Origin: Arthonia radiata
Lineage: Eukaryota > Ascomycota > Arthoniomycetes > Arthoniales > Arthoniaceae
NCBI GenBank assembly: GCA_002989075.1
Contig: PSQN01000004.1
Coordinates: 1,860,001 to 1,924,000, forward strand
Direction of reading: 5' to 3'
Length of the DNA: 64,000 nt
Below, piece by piece: positions 1 to 10,626 of this stretch. Positions within the stretch are counted from its first letter, which is position 1. Every line of letters starts with the position of its first letter. The notes under the pieces are model-generated. The model saw nothing but the letters and a program-made list of their open reading frames with translations. It was not told the DNA's origin and ran no database searches. Position numbers and translations under genes: made by a program.

Positions 1-1104
1 GTTTGCCTCTCTCGGGCCAGCTGTTTCTGGATCCTGCGAGGAAGACCGTCGATCAACATCGTCATCTTCTGCAGCGCGAGATGTGATTGAGCAGGTTGGA
101 GATGACTGTTGAGTCACAAGCCGTGAAGGTCGTGTGGCCAGAGGAATTGAACTTCCAGCCTCACTGCCCTGGAAAGACCGCCAGCCGCTTTGTTGATCGT
201 GGCGGCGCGTGCCCTCGTCGATAGACACGTCTCGTAATCTGTCCGACGATGTCGAGCCCAATACGGAGCCTTCATCGGGATTCTGCGAATCTTGTCGCTC
301 GTGGTCGTGGCGGAATGTCGGCGACAATCTCCTGTGCTTGCGAGGATTCCAGTCGTCAAGGCTTTGCATGGGCTCTTGTGAGACGCTGCGATGCCTTCTC
401 CTTTGATTGAGGATCTTCCTAAACCCCTGCCCGGTCTGAGCCATTTGGGCATCGAGCTCACTAATCTGCTTGGTCACCGAATCATTGTTAGCACGGCGTT
501 TCTGCAGAGGTTGCTCCAGGGCACTGACGAGACCTAAGATCGTCGCAATCCCTGTAGTCATGTTATCACCTGAGAGCTCTTGGAGTTGTCGGTATTTAGA
601 CCCTATCGTTATCAGCGATCCTTGCAGCTCCTGGTATTCATGGGTGATCTTTGCCTGTCTGGCTTGGTGTCTTACAGTTTCTCTTCTAAGAACTATCACC
701 TCATCCATTGCCGCCGAAGATCGCATGTCTTGGCTATGCAAGGCTTGAACCGGTGAGACTGATCTGTGAACGTTTTGATCAGATCGTCTCCGTCGGCCAG
801 CACTCAACTCTGAGCCTTGCTCTTCATTGGGCCGCAGACTGTCGACATATCCAGCTTGTTCTCGCTGGGGTCTTTCCAAGGTTCTAAGACTTTGACAGTT
901 TAGAGGTTCAGCATGGCTGCGATTTCTCCGCGCCTGCTCTGACCAGTTTTCTTGAGAACGTTTGTGCTCTACAAGATTGTTCGAATGCTTTACAGCCTCC
1001 GGCGCGTCGTTGCGCGTCCGGTGAATAGACTGTGCGTTGATTGATGGAGCCTTCGATCTGCGACGCTGAGTCGCTGACATCGAGGTATCATTGAAGGAAT
1101 CCAT
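1..1104 (-). CDS. Partial coding region of an unknown coiled-coil protein, C-terminus cut by window edge
   Basis: Reading the minus strand from the ATG at 1104 there is no stop codon for 368 codons up to the left window edge, so the frame runs out of the window. The product begins MDSFNDTSMSATQRRRSK and is rich in Arg, Gln and Ser. A helical, charged stretch with coiled-coil character follows at about residues 130-215 (VIVLRRETVRHQARQ..., then LVSALEQPLQKRR). After that comes a low-complexity Ser/Asp/Arg-rich tail. I recognise no family or catalytic motif. An open frame of this length and the biased composition argue for a real gene, but introns could be hidden and no function can be given. 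The next gene (SDR at 2481) is divergent. Confidence 0.65.
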   Translation of the reverse strand, partial: MDSFNDTSMSATQRRRSKAPSINAQSIHRTRNDAPEAVKHSNNLVEHKRSQENWSEQARRNRSHAEPLNCQSLRTLERPQREQAGYVDSLRPNEEQGSELSAGRRRRSDQNVHRSVSPVQALHSQDMRSSAAMDEVIVLRRETVRHQARQAKITHEYQELQGSLITIGSKYRQLQELSGDNMTTGIATILGLVSALEQPLQKRRANNDSVTKQISELDAQMAQTGQGFRKILNQRRRHRSVSQEPMQSLDDWNPRKHRRLSPTFRHDHERQDSQNPDEGSVLGSTSSDRLRDVSIDEGTRRHDQQSGWRSFQGSEAGSSIPLATRPSRLVTQQSSPTCSITSRAAEDDDVDRRSSSQDPETAGPREAN

Positions 1105-2480
1105 GAGGAGGAAGAAGAGAGAGAAAAGCACCGGAGACCAGAAACAGATAGAAGCATCTGCGGATGGTCCGTGCATCGCGTTGATAGGGGCAACGCGTGG
1201 TCAACTCGACGCGTGACGCGTAGCGAGATGGAATCTGCAGTCGCATTTAACCTTTCAGATAGTAAAGCTACGCGTGGATGGCTCCTTGCGCTGCGATGTG
1301 GGCGAGCTGGGGATGTTTCGCTTTCAATAGTCGTTGTTGAAACCCTTGCCCAAAGCCTTCGCAGTCCTGAAACATGACCACCCACAGTGCGATCCCTGTG
1401 CGGTATGAATACATCAGACAGCATCTTCTACGTATTGTCTCGATCTATTTGTTGAGTCAAGTCGCTGTAGTATTTGTTAGTCAAGGACCGTGAATGTATG
1501 TATCCGCCGCCCGTAGAACGCCGTAGGGTTCGACTCACCGCCTCTCCTCCCACCGCCCCTACCTTGATATTCCATATCCCCAAGCTCGAGCCCTCACCTT
1601 GACTCGTCTGGCCCAGTTGGCTAGACATCACTGACATCTCTCATCAGGTTAGTTCGTAGACGCGCGCCCAATTCCAGGGGTCAAAAGAACCTCACAAAAA
1701 TCTTCGCTACCAGCACCTCAACGCATGACCTTGATGGACTCGACCGAATAATCGGTCGCATTGAATTAGAGGGCAAGCCTCGGTTCATACGGGAGCAAAA
1801 TCCTGACTCACACGGCAACATCAAACTTATCTGGGAATAAACAATCTCGATGGGATGGCGCGGACAAAGGTCTGCGACAAGTCTAGTATGACATGGTGTC
1901 AATCAATCGATCTTTCGGCACAAGCTCGTGGATCACAAGCGACGGCATACGTTGCGAAAGGTGTTGGAGTGCTGATACAGGAGTAAGTCTTCCCCCCCCC
2001 CCCCAATTGCCAGATGAGTCAAGGTTCCCCAGGGTTTGTCTTCTCTCCGCTTCCGACGGAGTCAAAATCCTCCTGCGTTTTTTATGCTCTTTTCTATGGC
2101 CAGAATCTTTTAGTATGCACATGGACTAGGGCGTGAAGGCACTGCGTCTATCGCATGATATTTGCTTTTGTAGAGTGCTGTATCCTGCTGTGCTATACAT
2201 GGGAGCAGGTGCTCTGTGCTCAGGGTAGGATGCATCAGAAACGGCTCGTGTGCATCACGGTTCTATCACGACTAGGCGCAATCACACGCATGATGTTATC
2301 TTCTATGTCAACCTCAACACCGCTTCATACACAGTGAGAGCTTCTGAGACCTTTCCTCAGCTAGCCAGCGCTACGTCATAATGCAGCTGTACCTTACATT
2401 AGCCTTTGCCTGTCTTCCGTAGCTCAATTGCACCATCTCCTTCCCATCTTCATACTCAATTGACAGAAGCCATCGTCAAG
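1105..2480. other. Intergenic region between divergent genes
   Basis: Short overlapping open frames only (for example 1171-1377 and 1893-2129), none with recognisable content. The stretch should hold the promoters of the divergent genes on either side. It contains a run of 13 cytosines (listed separately). No RNA gene or transposon was recognised. Confidence 0.5.
1992..2004 (+). repeat. Homopolymer run of 13 C
   Basis: An uninterrupted C13 tract in the intergenic region. Tracts like this are length-variable and prone to sequencing error. Confidence 0.95.
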
Positions 2481-3415
2481 ATGTCGTCCATCAAGTCAGT
2501 GCTCATCGTGGGCGCTACACGTGGCCTTGGTGCCTCGCTCGCAAAGCAATATGCCGAGCAAGAGATCAAGGTCTTTGGCACGGCTAGATCCAGCCCGAAA
2601 GAGTACGTGCCAGACCGTATCGATGAATGTTCTCATCAACAGACGGGGAACAGGAAATCCGGTAAACTGCACGGCTCTTCATTGACTAGTTCGTCAGTAC
2701 CATCTCATCCGCCATCACGTGGATCCCAAACGTCGACGTCGCCTCTGAGCATGCCGGCCAGACCATACTCAAAGCTCAGCCAGACATGAAGGTCGATGTC
2801 GTGATCGTGACTGCTGGATATTTTGGCAAGGAGTGAGATCCCTTCACTGATGCCGCGGCGACCTCATTCAGGCCGAGAGTGCTGACGGCCGCTGGTAGAT
2901 CCTTTGATGAGCCGAGGTGGGACGCTCAGATAACCATGTACACCATCTCCGCCATTGGTCCCGTCTTTCTCATCCACGCGCTCCTCTCTGGCAATGCCCT
3001 CGCACCTAATGCCAAAATCATCCTCATCTCCTCTGAAGCCGGCAGTATCGCCCTTCGTGACGAGTCCGAAGGCGGTGGGATGTACGGGCACCACGGGTCC
3101 AAAGCCGCCATGAACATGGTGGGCAAACTGCTGTCATTCGACTTGAAGCCGAAAGGCATTGCGGTCGGGCTCGCGCATCCTGGCTTCATGCGCACGGAGA
3201 TGACGAAGGGCGTGGGCTTTGACAAGTTCTGGGACTCGGGCGGTGCGGTGACGCCGGATGAAGCGGCGAGCAGTCTGCGGAAGTGGGTCAAGGGATTTGG
3301 CATGGATAGGACTGGTGAACTGTGGGCACCGAGAGGTCCCGGCGATATAGGCACGGCCGAAGCGGTGATGGGAAAGAAGAGCGAGCTGCCGACGCCATTG
3401 AAGTTGCCGTGGTAG
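2481..3415 (+). CDS. Short-chain dehydrogenase/reductase family protein with altered active-site tyrosine
   Basis: Three exons are inferred: 2481-2602, 2698-2832 and 2899-3415 (257 aa), with introns starting gtacgt and gtgaga. The N-terminal Rossmann motif GATRGLG lies at residues 11-17. An NxAG-like VTAGYFG stretch follows, then the ISSEAG serine region (about 129-134) and a Lys at 154 in HHGSKAAMN. In classical SDRs a Tyr sits four residues before this Lys (YxxxK). Here that position is His150, and the nearest Tyr is 148. Overall it resembles the C-factor/CsgA-like fungal SDRs. The cofactor-binding fold is well supported; whether it is an active oxidoreductase is uncertain. The gene converges on the PPR-like gene, with only 32 bases between the two stops. 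Confidence 0.85.
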
Positions 3416-3447
3416 GCGATTGAGCTTGATGCTGAACGAGAAGCTAG

Positions 3448-6400
3448 TTACTTGATGGGGAACTCTCCAGCTGCTGGCCCATGGCAGTATTCATAGACTT
3501 CCTCGTCAGTCGGCCAGCCTCCCCATCCATGTAGGGTTTCAATGATAGATTTGACATTCTCGACAATGTTCTGAGGAGCAGCTGAACGTGCTCGCAGAAG
3601 CGGACCGAGTTGCCCGCCTTCCTCTTCATTTGAACCATAGGAGCTAGCACCAACAGCATTTCCGGCGCTGCTGTTGAGCCATCCTCGTTCCAAAAAGACA
3701 CGCAGTGCAATAATCATCTTCCTGCGCATCTCAAATCCGTTTCTAGGGATGTCTGCGGCGTCGTCGATCTTAGTTCGGTGGGTCTTGACCCACTCGGCAA
3801 ACTTGAGCATCGCCTTCCAGTCCCGCAACACTCCCACAGAGCGGATGTAAGCGTGCAAAATGGGAGGGTAAGGTGTGGCAAGTAAAGTGGGAAGTGACCA
3901 TGTCTGACCCTCTGAATCGTCCTCTGCTGATAGCTTCGCTGAATCATGACCTTCTTCCTTGTCACCGAAGAAATTTTGAAACTCCTCTTGCAGGTACACT
4001 CCGCTATCCTTTAGTAGGCGCTCCGCAACCGTGAACGCACCCTTATCGTAGGCATCCAGGTCTTTACTCTCAGACATTCTCGACTTGTCAATCGTAGCGC
4101 GTGACCCAAGTATAGACTCTGTCAGAGCGGCTGTGCCTTTGCCACCCGCTGGGTTTGGACGTTGCGACTGCGCGCGGAGCGCTGCCCTTCGATACGCATC
4201 TATCTTGTACGCCGCAAAGGTGGCAGGCATTATGGCTTGACTGATCAGCATGAAGGTTCGAGCGTCCGGTCTGAGCCTATCACTCTCGTACATCTGCCTG
4301 ATCACACTTCGAACGAATCCCCAGCGCTCGATAGCTTCCACGTGGGGCTTGCCGGACATCAATTTTTGAAGCTCATACGGTAGTGGCGTGCTCTGCATCC
4401 GCGATGCAACAGTGTACCACGACGAGTGCGCATTATCCCGCCGGGACCGCAGAAGGCGATAGGCAATGAAAGCTCCTGGATCGCTTTGGATGCGCGGAAG
4501 GGCACGACCTTGGGCACGCGTTCTTTGCCGGAGTAGGCGGGATGTGGTGCCAAATCGACACAGCAAATGCACGTACGCGTCAAAAAGCCGCTTGTTTGTT
4601 CTTTGCAGCGCCGGGTCTTGATCGTCGATGGGATGCAGCAGTGACTGAAGTTCGGGACACTTCGTGCTAGCCCACTCCAGATAGTTTAGTCCATCTTCCG
4701 CGGTGTGTGCATTCTTGACCAAGAAAACAAGACAGTCACCCTTGGGACAAACGTTTCTCGCATGCATCTGGTTGGCCAGTTCGTCCATCGACGGTGGTTG
4801 CGTTCGGACATAGGTTTGCTCCTTGGGCGACGTCTGGACAGGAAGAACCTCCAAAGCATCACCGCCGTAATCAATGGTCTGTTTGCTTCTGGCGCTAGGT
4901 GATGAATTTGAGCCCTTAGTCGAGCCTAAGCGATGCTGCGCGTGAAGCTTTTCAAACATTGCCAGGTAGACCTCATGGTGTGCCGCAGACTGACTTCCGA
5001 TCTCGTCTTGATATGCCAAGAAGCACGCCCAGGCTTCTTGAACAGTCCGCGTCGCTCGTATACGAGCCCGCCACAAGGCTCTGTGAAAGGCAGCCTTTTT
5101 CTCTCGCACATCTCCAATTAATCTTCCCTGCAGCACATACACCCGTCTCTGAATCGTCGGACTGTGATCAGTGTCAAACCCAGCGAAAACAGCAGCGACC
5201 TGCTCCCAGCCTCTTGAACCATACCCGGCTTCCCGAGCTTTATGAATCGCCTCGAGAGCTTGAGAGACGCCGTACTCGGGACCTTTCTCGGCATCGAAGC
5301 CCATCTTGTCCTCCTTCCATGGCGGCCAAGTCTTCATTTTCAAGCTAGCCCAGTCTCGCTCGCGCTCAGTCTTCTTGTTTGCAAGCTGAATCTGCGAGAT
5401 GGCGCGGTAGCCTTCGCGATTAACAGCAACCGGCGGATTGTGACTGGCCATAAAGCCAATGAGGTCAAACTGCGCTTTCTGCATCAGCGACACCGAGTGA
5501 TACGGGGTAGCACTGGTTGGCAGAGAGAGCAGCTTCAGCATGCGATTGCAAAGAAGACCCGTGCGGGCTACCACACGGCGGTGCCCGATGCGTGCTCTGC
5601 GAGGTCCAGGTTGGAGGCTCTTATCGACCTCGATTTTTGAGATCGTTGTGAAAAGCTGTGTAATCGCGGGGATTGCTTCCGGGTGAGATCGCCGGGCGTG
5701 ACGGAGCAAACGAACTATTGCAACGAAGACGGATGAGCTGTCAAGGCCTGGAGCCGGCTTAGCTTGGAAACCCTCGTCGAGTGGGTCTGAGTGGCAGTCC
5801 GCTGGTTGGTATTGGCCAGCGGGCTTGAGTGTGTTAATGATCGAGGACGCATAGTGAAGCGCATGGCGTAAGGCAACCACAGAAAGTCTGTCTCGACGGA
5901 GGAAAAAGAGGAAGACAGCCAGCGGGGGCTGGCGACCGCTCTTGTTTGCTTGAACTTGAAATTTTGTTGGCGCAATGAGCTCCCTTGCTGCCAGAGCATC
6001 GTCCTCCGTGCTGAGTATGTAGTGCCAGGTCTGCACATCTTCCCAGGTATAACTCCTGTCGGCAAGAAACTGCGCTGCGCGTGCATGATGAGGTTTCTGC
6101 TGCAGTTCATTCAGAACTTTCTGAGGATTGCAGCCTCCGTAACGTTGCGATTTGGCTTCAGATATTGCACCTTCCAGTGCGTTGATGTAGAATGCTATGA
6201 TGTGGTGAAAGCGGAGCTCATCAACTTGTATATCGTCTACGGTCCTTGGCCGAGTCTTTCTAGCGGGCTTGCGCCTTTCTCTCATCCGCCATGGGTGTGT
6301 ATAGGAGAGATCCCTCTTGACCAGCCCTGACTTCGGCAACGCAACGTCGGTGCCATGATCTTGCAGAGCTTGTATCAGCGTCTTGGAAGGACTGGCTCTT

Positions 6401-6639
6401 CCACGTTTGCGAGCTCTTTTGCTCGCTCCAGGGATTTCCAAGTCATGATCGACGAGTGTCGCTCCGTCTTTGCGTTGATGATGTTGTGCATCAAGCTGAC
6501 CATGCTTTACGTTTTCGGGTTGCGATTTGTCGACCTCTTTCGGAGCGCCGGCCGACTGCAAATGGCGGGCAGTTTGGCGCCGCCAGAGAGGCAGAGGTGC
6601 ACACCATATCCACCTTCTGAACTGGTGCCATGGCTGCAT
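3448..6639 (-). CDS. Large PPR-like protein, probably mitochondrial
   Basis: An intronless 1063-aa frame. The open frame extends upstream to a TTG codon, but the first ATG is at 6639. The protein from there starts MQPWHQFRRWIWCAPLPLW, an Arg/Trp-rich amphipathic sequence lacking acidic residues, as in mitochondrial presequences. The body is strongly helical with repeated W/Y-containing helices, as in fungal pentatricopeptide-repeat-type organelle RNA factors (for example around DRSYTWEDVQTWHYI and the segment before LKPAGQYQP). Such proteins usually act in mitochondrial RNA processing or translation. The PPR assignment rests on overall character rather than a clean repeat count, so the specific role is unknown. 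It ends just inside the convergent SDR's 3' side. Confidence 0.85.
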   Translation of the reverse strand: MQPWHQFRRWIWCAPLPLWRRQTARHLQSAGAPKEVDKSQPENVKHGQLDAQHHQRKDGATLVDHDLEIPGASKRARKRGRASPSKTLIQALQDHGTDVALPKSGLVKRDLSYTHPWRMRERRKPARKTRPRTVDDIQVDELRFHHIIAFYINALEGAISEAKSQRYGGCNPQKVLNELQQKPHHARAAQFLADRSYTWEDVQTWHYILSTEDDALAARELIAPTKFQVQANKSGRQPPLAVFLFFLRRDRLSVVALRHALHYASSIINTLKPAGQYQPADCHSDPLDEGFQAKPAPGLDSSSVFVAIVRLLRHARRSHPEAIPAITQLFTTISKIEVDKSLQPGPRRARIGHRRVVARTGLLCNRMLKLLSLPTSATPYHSVSLMQKAQFDLIGFMASHNPPVAVNREGYRAISQIQLANKKTERERDWASLKMKTWPPWKEDKMGFDAEKGPEYGVSQALEAIHKAREAGYGSRGWEQVAAVFAGFDTDHSPTIQRRVYVLQGRLIGDVREKKAAFHRALWRARIRATRTVQEAWACFLAYQDEIGSQSAAHHEVYLAMFEKLHAQHRLGSTKGSNSSPSARSKQTIDYGGDALEVLPVQTSPKEQTYVRTQPPSMDELANQMHARNVCPKGDCLVFLVKNAHTAEDGLNYLEWASTKCPELQSLLHPIDDQDPALQRTNKRLFDAYVHLLCRFGTTSRLLRQRTRAQGRALPRIQSDPGAFIAYRLLRSRRDNAHSSWYTVASRMQSTPLPYELQKLMSGKPHVEAIERWGFVRSVIRQMYESDRLRPDARTFMLISQAIMPATFAAYKIDAYRRAALRAQSQRPNPAGGKGTAALTESILGSRATIDKSRMSESKDLDAYDKGAFTVAERLLKDSGVYLQEEFQNFFGDKEEGHDSAKLSAEDDSEGQTWSLPTLLATPYPPILHAYIRSVGVLRDWKAMLKFAEWVKTHRTKIDDAADIPRNGFEMRRKMIIALRVFLERGWLNSSAGNAVGASSYGSNEEEGGQLGPLLRARSAAPQNIVENVKSIIETLHGWGGWPTDEEVYEYCHGPAAGEFPIK

Positions 6640-6866
6640 CCATTGAATCGTAGAATCAGATCGACTGTGCAACAGGCGTCCAGACGCGAATCGTAGCAGA
6701 AGTCTACCTTGATGTCGAATACTCTCGATATGCAGCTACCGTGCTACCCTCCCGTCCCAGTTCAATGTTGGTATAGAGCACGTTTGCCCCCTTCGGGTAA
6801 TTTTAGCGGTACTTCTTTGTCAAACTCAGGTATTGCTGTTGATCCCATAGAATTCATGGCTAAGAT

Positions 6867-8658
6867 ATGAGAAGATGTGAAGTTGCGCATCTCTTCCGTG
6901 ACTCAGTGAAGTTTGCGCGATGTTCTCGAATCTCAACAACAACCGGCGTTTCGAGATGTATATCCACGATACCGAAGCCTCGGGTTGCGGACGTTCTCGA
7001 ATTGCCCGCTAGCAGTACAACGCCAGAAGAAGTTGAGATCGATGCGTTTGTGAGGTCGATCAGAAAGCAGAAGAGCAAAGCTTTTGCTGCTATTGACGAT
7101 GGCACGTCGTTGCAACCGCTCCAGGCCGTATTGGAGCCGAATCAAGCTGGGAAGTCAGTAACGCGCGATCACGCAGGAGTGAATGTCGAGCTGACCTTGC
7201 AATCCTAGCCTGACTACCGGTACTGCTGTCAACCTCCGTGGACGATGGATGCCGAGCAGGAATCAGGCGCAGCAAGCCGCCGAATTGCACGTCGAGCAAG
7301 TCAAACTGTTGGGCGAAAACGATGTCGAGGTTAGAATCATGCAACTTTGATACATCCTAGAGACAAGCTGACTTTGGCTGCGAAAGAACTCTCCCATACA
7401 GAAGAAATATCAGACTTCCGACTACCTGCGCTCGATCCCTCATCTCCGGTCGCGGATACCGTTCAACGCACTCCTCCTTCGGCTCAGGTCTAGTCTGATT
7501 GCCAGCGCGACTCGCTTCTTCGAGAAACAAGGCTTCGTGCAGACACATACGCCTATCATAACATCTTCTGACTGCGAAGGTGCTGGGGAGGTCTTCGAGA
7601 TCGATGAACAAGGCAACGAGGTTGGAAAATCAAAGAACGAGCAACAGCCATACTTCGGCTCGCCCAAATACCTTACGGTCTCCTCGCAACTTCATTTGGA
7701 GGCTCTTGCGCAGTCCGTCGGGAAAGTATGGACTCTTTCGCCGACTTTCCGTGCAGAAAAGAGCGTCACTGCCCGCCATCTGAGCGAGTTCTACATGCTA
7801 GAAGCGGAAGAGTGCTTCATCGATGATATTGAGGCCATCATGGGCATCGTGGAAAGTTTGATTAGGGCTATGGTGCTGGACCTGACTGAATCTAGACTCG
7901 GGACTGACTTGAAGACGTGGCATAATCTACCACGCGCTGAGGAGGAAAGAAGTGTGACACAGAACACCGCCATTGAAGAGCGGTGGATGCGCATTACAAG
8001 GCCCGAGCAATGGCCGCGTATCACGTACCACACGGCAGTCCACGTGCTCAGGAACGCAACATCAAAGCGCGGCGTTCACTTCGAAAGTATGGTCGACGAC
8101 GAATCAGGTTTGCAGACAGAGCATGAGCGGTATTTGGCGGACGTTGTTGGTGAGGGCGGACCGGTATTCGTGACGGACTATCCCAAGGCGATCAAACCAT
8201 TCTACATGGCGCCTTCGTCAGCGACAGCGACCGATCTAGGTCCTGTAGAGACTGTGGCCTGCTTCGATCTACTGATGCCAGATGTATGTGAAGTTGTGGG
8301 TGGATCAATGCGCGAGCATCGATTAGAAGTGCTGCAAAAGGCGATGAGAGATAAAGGCTTGTTACGGCAATCTCCAGGAAATGGCGACGAGGAGCAGGAG
8401 GCCGGTTTGGAGTGGTACCTTGACCTGCGACGATACGGTAGCGCGCCCCACGGAGGCTTTGGACTGGGCTTCGATCGGTTGCTGGTGTACTTGGCTGGCA
8501 TCAAGAACATCCGAGATGCAGTCACTTTTCCACGATGGTGAGCCCGGGCCCCCACGCTTGTTGCTGATCAGCTGCTGGGACCGCAGTTGTGATGGCGGAG
8601 TTGTTCTCAAAGGACAAAGCTGACGTGACCTTGCAGGTATGGACGCTGCCATTGCTAA
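6867..8658 (+). CDS. slm5: Asparaginyl-tRNA synthetase, mitochondrial type
   Basis: Charges mitochondrial tRNA-Asn with asparagine. Four exons are inferred: 6867-7153, 7209-7329, 7387-8537 and 8637-8658 (526 aa). The N-terminal part gives an OB-fold anticodon-binding segment (TTGTAVNLRGRWMPSRNQ, then LLGENDVE). This joins across intron 2 to NSPIQKKYQTSDYLRSIPHLR, a hallmark of AsnRS. Class II motif 2 (FRAEKSVTARHLSEFYMLEAE, from about 7747) and motif 3 (GFGLGFDRLLVYLAGIKNIRD) are intact. The Arg/Lys-rich first ~35 residues fit a mitochondrial presequence. The last exon has only 22 nt and supplies the end YGRCHC; without splicing, the frame stops right after FPRW. The neighbouring MRS3/4-like carrier is also mitochondrial, but the two genes are separated by 750 bp. 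Confidence 0.93.
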
Positions 8659-9411
8659 GCAGCGGCCGTTAGTTACAATGACAACCACGTGCAGTAAGAG
8701 ATCCTTGCGTTGGTTTGGGAGGTCTGTCTGGAAAACGGGTGGAGGGACCTCACTAGCTGAGACCAAGTAGCGCTGTGTGAGAGCGGCCGCGCATTGGTGT
8801 GGCAAGTTCATGAGACATTGCAATAGACAGCGCCTACGGCATCTGTCAGTGTCTTGCAATAACGAACGGAATGCACGCAGCAACCACTGCTCGGCCGAAT
8901 GGTAGTTTTTACAAGGTTGCAATTACTGTTTGCAGATATTTCTCGTGCGATAGAATCGTGTTCTTGGGTGGGTGGAGGCAGCTCAGAGTAGCATGTAATA
9001 TAAAATGGGACGCCAAGGCTTTTGTCTGTCCATCTCGAATTCGAGCAAAAGCTAAGAAGCGGCTCGACCGAGGTTTGGAGCAAACAGGACGAAGCAAAGA
9101 CCAAACGGGCAAACACAGATGACCGAATGGGATGAAGCCTGATCAAATCCGATGACGGCCTCTTGAGCACAGATGGGATCGACCGAGCTTCTCCCAAACT
9201 TTCTCTGCTTGTCTCTCCTCCACACTTTGTCTTCCCATCGCCTCTTCTTCAGCTATAATACACTCCTACACAACTCAAACGCTCAACATTGAACGGTCAA
9301 CCTGTCTGACGTCTCTTGCGCATCGTCACAGACTTTCGGTGATCATCCAACACCGACGGCGGACTTCGTTAGAGTCGCAAACACATTAAGTCGGTCCCGG
9401 TGGCGGCCTCC
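8659..9411. other. Intergenic region, promoter of the carrier gene
   Basis: No supported gene. A pyrimidine-rich tract at about 9195-9250 leads into a TATA-like element (listed separately), consistent with the promoter and leader of the downstream carrier gene. Confidence 0.5.
9254..9260 (+). promoter_or_regulatory. Possible TATA-like element upstream of the carrier gene
   Basis: TATAATA directly after a CT-rich tract, about 155 bp before the carrier ATG at 9412. CT-rich leaders with a TATA-like motif are common in filamentous-fungal promoters. This is position-based inference only. Confidence 0.3.
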
Positions 9412-10626
9412 ATGGCCGCGCATGAGCGGGTGGTAGTAGAGGGCGAGTCAGAATATGAGTGCGTTGGATCATCTGCAGTCGAGCACTGACGCCCGGAGCT
9501 GACACAATTGCTCAGCTATGAGAGTTTACCACCGAACTTTTCGCTGGCCGCGAATATGACGGCCGGCGCATTTGCAGGCATCGCAGTATGACAGCCGTGG
9601 AAATGCGGAGACATAGAATTCGACGCTGAGCTTGCACAGGAACACTCCGTCATGTACCCGATTGATCTTCTCAAGGTACGATGGAAGGGCAAATATGAAG
9701 ATGAAGTAACACAAGATTAATATATTCGATCGCAGACACGAATGCAGGTCGTTAGTCCGACACCGGGTGCAGTCTATACAGGGGTCTCGAATGCGATAAC
9801 AACCATCGGGCGGCTAGAAGGTTTCCGGACATTATGGAAAGGCGTGTCCAGCGTAATAGTGGGAGCAGGTGTGCTTACATCATTGGCAAAAATTTGCGGA
9901 ATGGCATTGACACATTTCCAGGCCCAGCACACGCCGTGTACTTCGCAACCTACGAAGCCGTGAAACAAGGCATGGGCGGTAACGAGGGCGACGAGCACCA
10001 CCCCTTCGCAGCAGCAACAGGCGGCGCGTGCGCGACGATAGCCAGCGACGCGCTCATGAATCCTTTCGACGGTGAGCAGACGCGCCAATTTCCTCAAGAA
10101 ACCCAGATACTGATGTAAGGCAGTGATCAAACAGCGGATGCAAGTACACGGCTCCCTGCACTCCTCAATGCTCTCATGCGCGCGCACCGTATTTCGAAGT
10201 GAGGGTCTCGGCGCCTTCTACATATCCTACCCGACGACCCTTACGATGACTGTCCCATTCACCGCTGCACAATTTACCGCATACGAATCCCTCTCGCGCG
10301 TAATGAACCCGTCAGCAAAGTATGATCCGATGACACATTGTGTAGCAGGTGGGTTGGCAGGGGGAGTAGCTGCGGCTGTGACGACACCTCTGGACGTGAT
10401 CAAAACGCTACTACAGACGAGAGGGACAGCACAGGATGCGGAAATACGGAACGCAAGAGGTTTAATGCAGGCCGCGACGATCATTAAGAGGAGGGAAGGA
10501 TGGGCAGGTTTCTTCAAGGGGCTGAGACCAAGGATGATTACAACGATGCCGAGTACCGCAATTTGCTGGTCGGCGTACGAGATGGCCAAGACGTATTTCA
10601 TGAGGAGGTCAAACGAAGGAGCCTAG
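9412..10626 (+). CDS. mrs4: Mitochondrial carrier, MRS3/MRS4-type iron transporter
   Basis: An inner-membrane solute carrier, probably importing ferrous iron for heme and Fe-S cluster synthesis. Six exons are inferred: 9412-9458, 9516-9585, 9640-9675, 9736-9868, 9922-10071 and 10124-10626 (312 aa). The joins are fixed by the three-fold carrier repeat, each with a Px[DE]xx[KR] signature: PIDLLKTRMQ, PFDVIKQRMQ and PLDVIKTLLQ. Two of these signatures span an intron, which confirms the splicing. The start MAAHERVVVEGESEY followed by YESLPPNFSL and MTAGAFAGIAEHSVMYP matches the MRS3/4 (mitoferrin) branch. The five introns are 52-60 nt. The substrate is inferred from family similarity; another carrier subfamily is possible but less likely. 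Confidence 0.92.

Noticed and set aside
1983-2004. GTAAGTCTT string before the C13 run, similar to the start of the introner-like units
   Set aside because: Nothing after the first nine bases resembles the family, so it is just a donor-like sequence.
6640-6672. Extension of the PPR-like protein by 11 residues upstream of 6639
   Set aside because: The extended frame starts at TTG; the first ATG gives a better mitochondrial presequence.
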